DNA from: Bacteroidota bacterium | GTDB taxonomy: Bacteria > Bacteroidota > Bacteroidia > Bacteroidales > JAGONC01 | NCBI GenBank assembly: GCA_026391695.1 | Contig: JAPLDP010000028.1 | Location: 1-64,000 of the forward strand | DNA length: 64,000 bases | Direction: 5' to 3' | Shown here: positions 62,818-64,000 of the stretch, piece by piece | How positions within the stretch are numbered: the first letter of the stretch is position 1 | How the letters are laid out: each line of letters starts with the position of its first letter | Made by a program: the position numbers and the translations under genes | The notes under the pieces: generated by a model | Seen by the model: only the letters and a program-made list of their open reading frames with translations | Told to the model about the DNA's origin: nothing | Database searches by the model: none

Positions 62818-62875
62818 AGCTAATAAATAAGACTTCATGAGGCACGTAGTGCCCAGCATGAAGTCCACGTTGAAC
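62818..62875. other. attC-like recombination site (58 bp) after the small membrane protein gene
   Basis: AGCTAAT opens the site and GTTGAAC, a full GTTRRRY core, closes it (62869-62875). Between them is a strong stem: GACTTCATG / CATGAAGTC (62831-62839, 62857-62865) with inner GGCAC-GTA-GTGCC. The length is that of short attC sites. Confidence 0.5.
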
Positions 62876-63151
62876 TAAATCCCTGGATTGCGAACTTTCT
62901 ATACACTTTTCGACTATGGATTCTGATTATTTGCAACCAAATGGTTGACTGTAAGCTGTATCCTCCTGTTATTCTTTCACTTCATTTAGATATTTTTTAG
63001 CTGAAGCGATCCTCTATTCGGGTTTCTAAGGAATTTTTGCCAGGCGTAAGCAATACATTACTGATCCTGCTTTTGCGGACATTCTGCCAATGCTTTATCA
63101 TGAGATTCTTACTATGTTTTACGTGGGACAAAGCACATTATTCGGCGAGCA
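62876..63151. other. Region without a clear gene, possible gene fragment
   Basis: No gene is supported. From about 63040 a frame reads RRKQYITDPAFADILP and MFYVGQSTLFGEHQSV before a stop formed in the first bases of IS copy 2, which looks like the tail of a gene cut by the insertion. I do not recognise it. Confidence 0.3.
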
Positions 63152-63868
63152 TCAGTCTGTCTAAAAACCCTCTCCTTTTCAACATCAATTTTGTTTATAA
63201 TTTATTACTGAAACTCAATTTTCGAAAGCCGAAGGCGCATTAAAAATTGTAAGTCGAACAACTTAGCGAAGCGATCTCATGAGGCCGACAGGCCGAATAA
63301 TCCCGACAAAGTCGGAAGGTATAATACTCCGCCCCTTGGGGCGGAAAAAGGGGCCGGGACTTACCCCGCGGTTCATACCTGTGATTACTTCTTTTCCCTG
63401 TATTTACGGGCGTTTTAGCTACTTTTAATGTATGGATTATCCCGATTCGGAAGATTCTCATTGGGATGACTGAATAAAAAACGGTTTTCCTTCTCTACGT
63501 TCGCTCAAACGGCAACATTCAGTACACATACAAGGAAAATCGCGCTCACAGATTGTTCTCATCGAATCTTCCCTGGAAGAGAAAATAGAACTGGATAACC
63601 CGGTAAGGATTATCGATGCACTTCATCGCTCACCTCTATAGGAGACTTATGTCCATCCTTAGCTTGAATGGCTTGAAACAGGCTGTTTAAAACATTTTAT
63701 CGTCATTAGTTAAGCGTATTCCTGCCATAAAACTGTTTAAAACCCAATAAGATACGTCGTGAGCTACTTTTCCCTAAAAAATTACGTCATATCATTTTTC
63801 TCTGAATATTTGTACTTTTATTCCTTAATCTCAAAACGACGGGGAAGTTATTAGACGAACTGGCGTTA
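63152..63868 (+). mobile_element. IS1182-like element, further deleted, copy 2
   Basis: The same left end as copy 1 (TCAGTCTGTCTAAAAACCC), then structured element copy C inserted at 63209, then the transposase start (TCTTCCCTGGAAGAGAAAAT region) which breaks off after ATTATCGATGCA; 21 unrelated bases lead to AGACTTATGTCCATCCTT and the 3' part shared with copy 1 up to GCGTTA. It cannot encode a transposase. Confidence 0.8.
63209..63388 (+). ncRNA. Structured repetitive element, copy C, inserted in IS copy 2
   Basis: The 180 bp are absent at the homologous point of IS copy 1 (after 48336). ATTAC stands on both sides (63204-63208 and 63384-63388), once in the empty site. Foldable parts: GGCCGACAGGCC, CCGAC-AAA-GTCGG and CCGCCCC-TT-GGGGCGG. 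It is either a MITE-like insertion with a 5-bp target duplication or an element inserted after TTAC in the manner of IS200/IS605. No protein is encoded. Confidence 0.8.
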
Positions 63869-63918
63869 GCAGCCAGTATTCGACCGATTACTGATCAGAA
63901 TAATTTAATAATGACACC

Positions 63919-63949
63919 TTTAGTAAGGGAAAATTTTGCTATAGCTTTG
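63919..63949 (+). promoter_or_regulatory. Candidate promoter (TTTA-N19-TAGCTTTG)
   Basis: TAGCTTTG at 63942-63949 is a full TAnnTTTG match; TTTA 19 bp upstream is one base off the -33 element. An ATG follows 43 bp later at 63993. Confidence 0.5.
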
Positions 63950-63992
63950 TAGTTATTAAACATAATATCAGTGTTTTAAAAATAATAAAAGG

Positions 63993-64000
63993 ATGAAAAG
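63993..64000 (+). CDS. Possible start of a gene running out of the window
   Basis: ATGAAAAG ends the window, preceded by AAAAGG and by a good -7 box. Only two codons are visible, so nothing can be said of the product. Confidence 0.3.

Noticed and set aside
49720-63388. The repeated structured element as a group II intron or retron part.
   Set aside because: No domain V-like motif, no reverse transcriptase and only 175-207 bp; the empty-site comparison indicates a small DNA insertion instead.

Overview
The window comes from the chromosome of a Bacteroidota bacterium, probably an environmental, anaerobic Bacteroidales-like lineage. The signs are a SusC/SusD pair, GH144-like and GH27 lipoproteins, type IX secretion sorting tails, a FISUMP-domain protein, an 11-gene complex I operon without nuoEFG, and repeated -7 boxes of the Bacteroidota form TAnnTTTG with almost no Shine-Dalgarno sequences. 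No rRNA, tRNA or CRISPR array was recognised.

Layout. 1-10 kb: end of a TPR-type protein, then a glycan locus (two GH144-like glucanases, a LamG surface protein, SusD, SusC) that looks aimed at a beta-glucan such as beta-1,2-glucan. 10-12.6 kb: a FISUMP surface protein whose 3' end has the codon signature of a diversity-generating retroelement target, a long perfect hairpin, and a MntA/HepT toxin-antitoxin pair with a gutted hepT. 12.3-22.6 kb: nuoA-B-C-D-H-I-J-K-L-M-N on the minus strand. 22.7-28.3 kb: GH27 alpha-galactosidase, a fused aconitase-family hydro-lyase and a membrane metallophosphoesterase. 28.4-32.8 kb: a giant protein with 23 TPR-like repeats. 33.2-41.1 kb: five exported phosphatases or phosphoesterases in a row. 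41.1-46.5 kb: housekeeping genes (lolD-like, sucC, a FlaA1/WbpM-like 4,6-dehydratase, gcvT) and a heptanucleotide repeat array.

46.5-64 kb is an accessory region. Two internally deleted IS1182-like copies in direct orientation (48.28-49.09 and 63.15-63.87 kb) bracket about 14-15 kb. Inside lies the most interesting system: an NtrB/NtrC-like pair, a sigma-54 type -24/-12 promoter, two small four-cysteine-knuckle proteins, a NuoE-like protein carrying the same knuckle, a NuoF-GltD fusion, a NuoG/HoxU-like ferredoxin subunit and a glutamate-synthase-type FMN protein. Together these predict a multi-subunit, probably electron-bifurcating or NAD(P)H/ferredoxin-linked glutamate synthase or related oxidoreductase under nitrogen-type control. 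Around it are three copies of a structured 175-207 bp element (one sits inside an IS copy whose empty counterpart is also in the window), attC-like sites next to a HEPN protein, a PD-(D/E)xK nuclease and a small membrane protein, and a duplicated 195-bp leader in front of the two defence-like genes. This part looks like an eroding mobile or defence cassette region.

Functional calls rest on motifs read by eye. Starts are uncertain where no promoter or signal peptide decides them, because ribosome binding sites are mostly absent.
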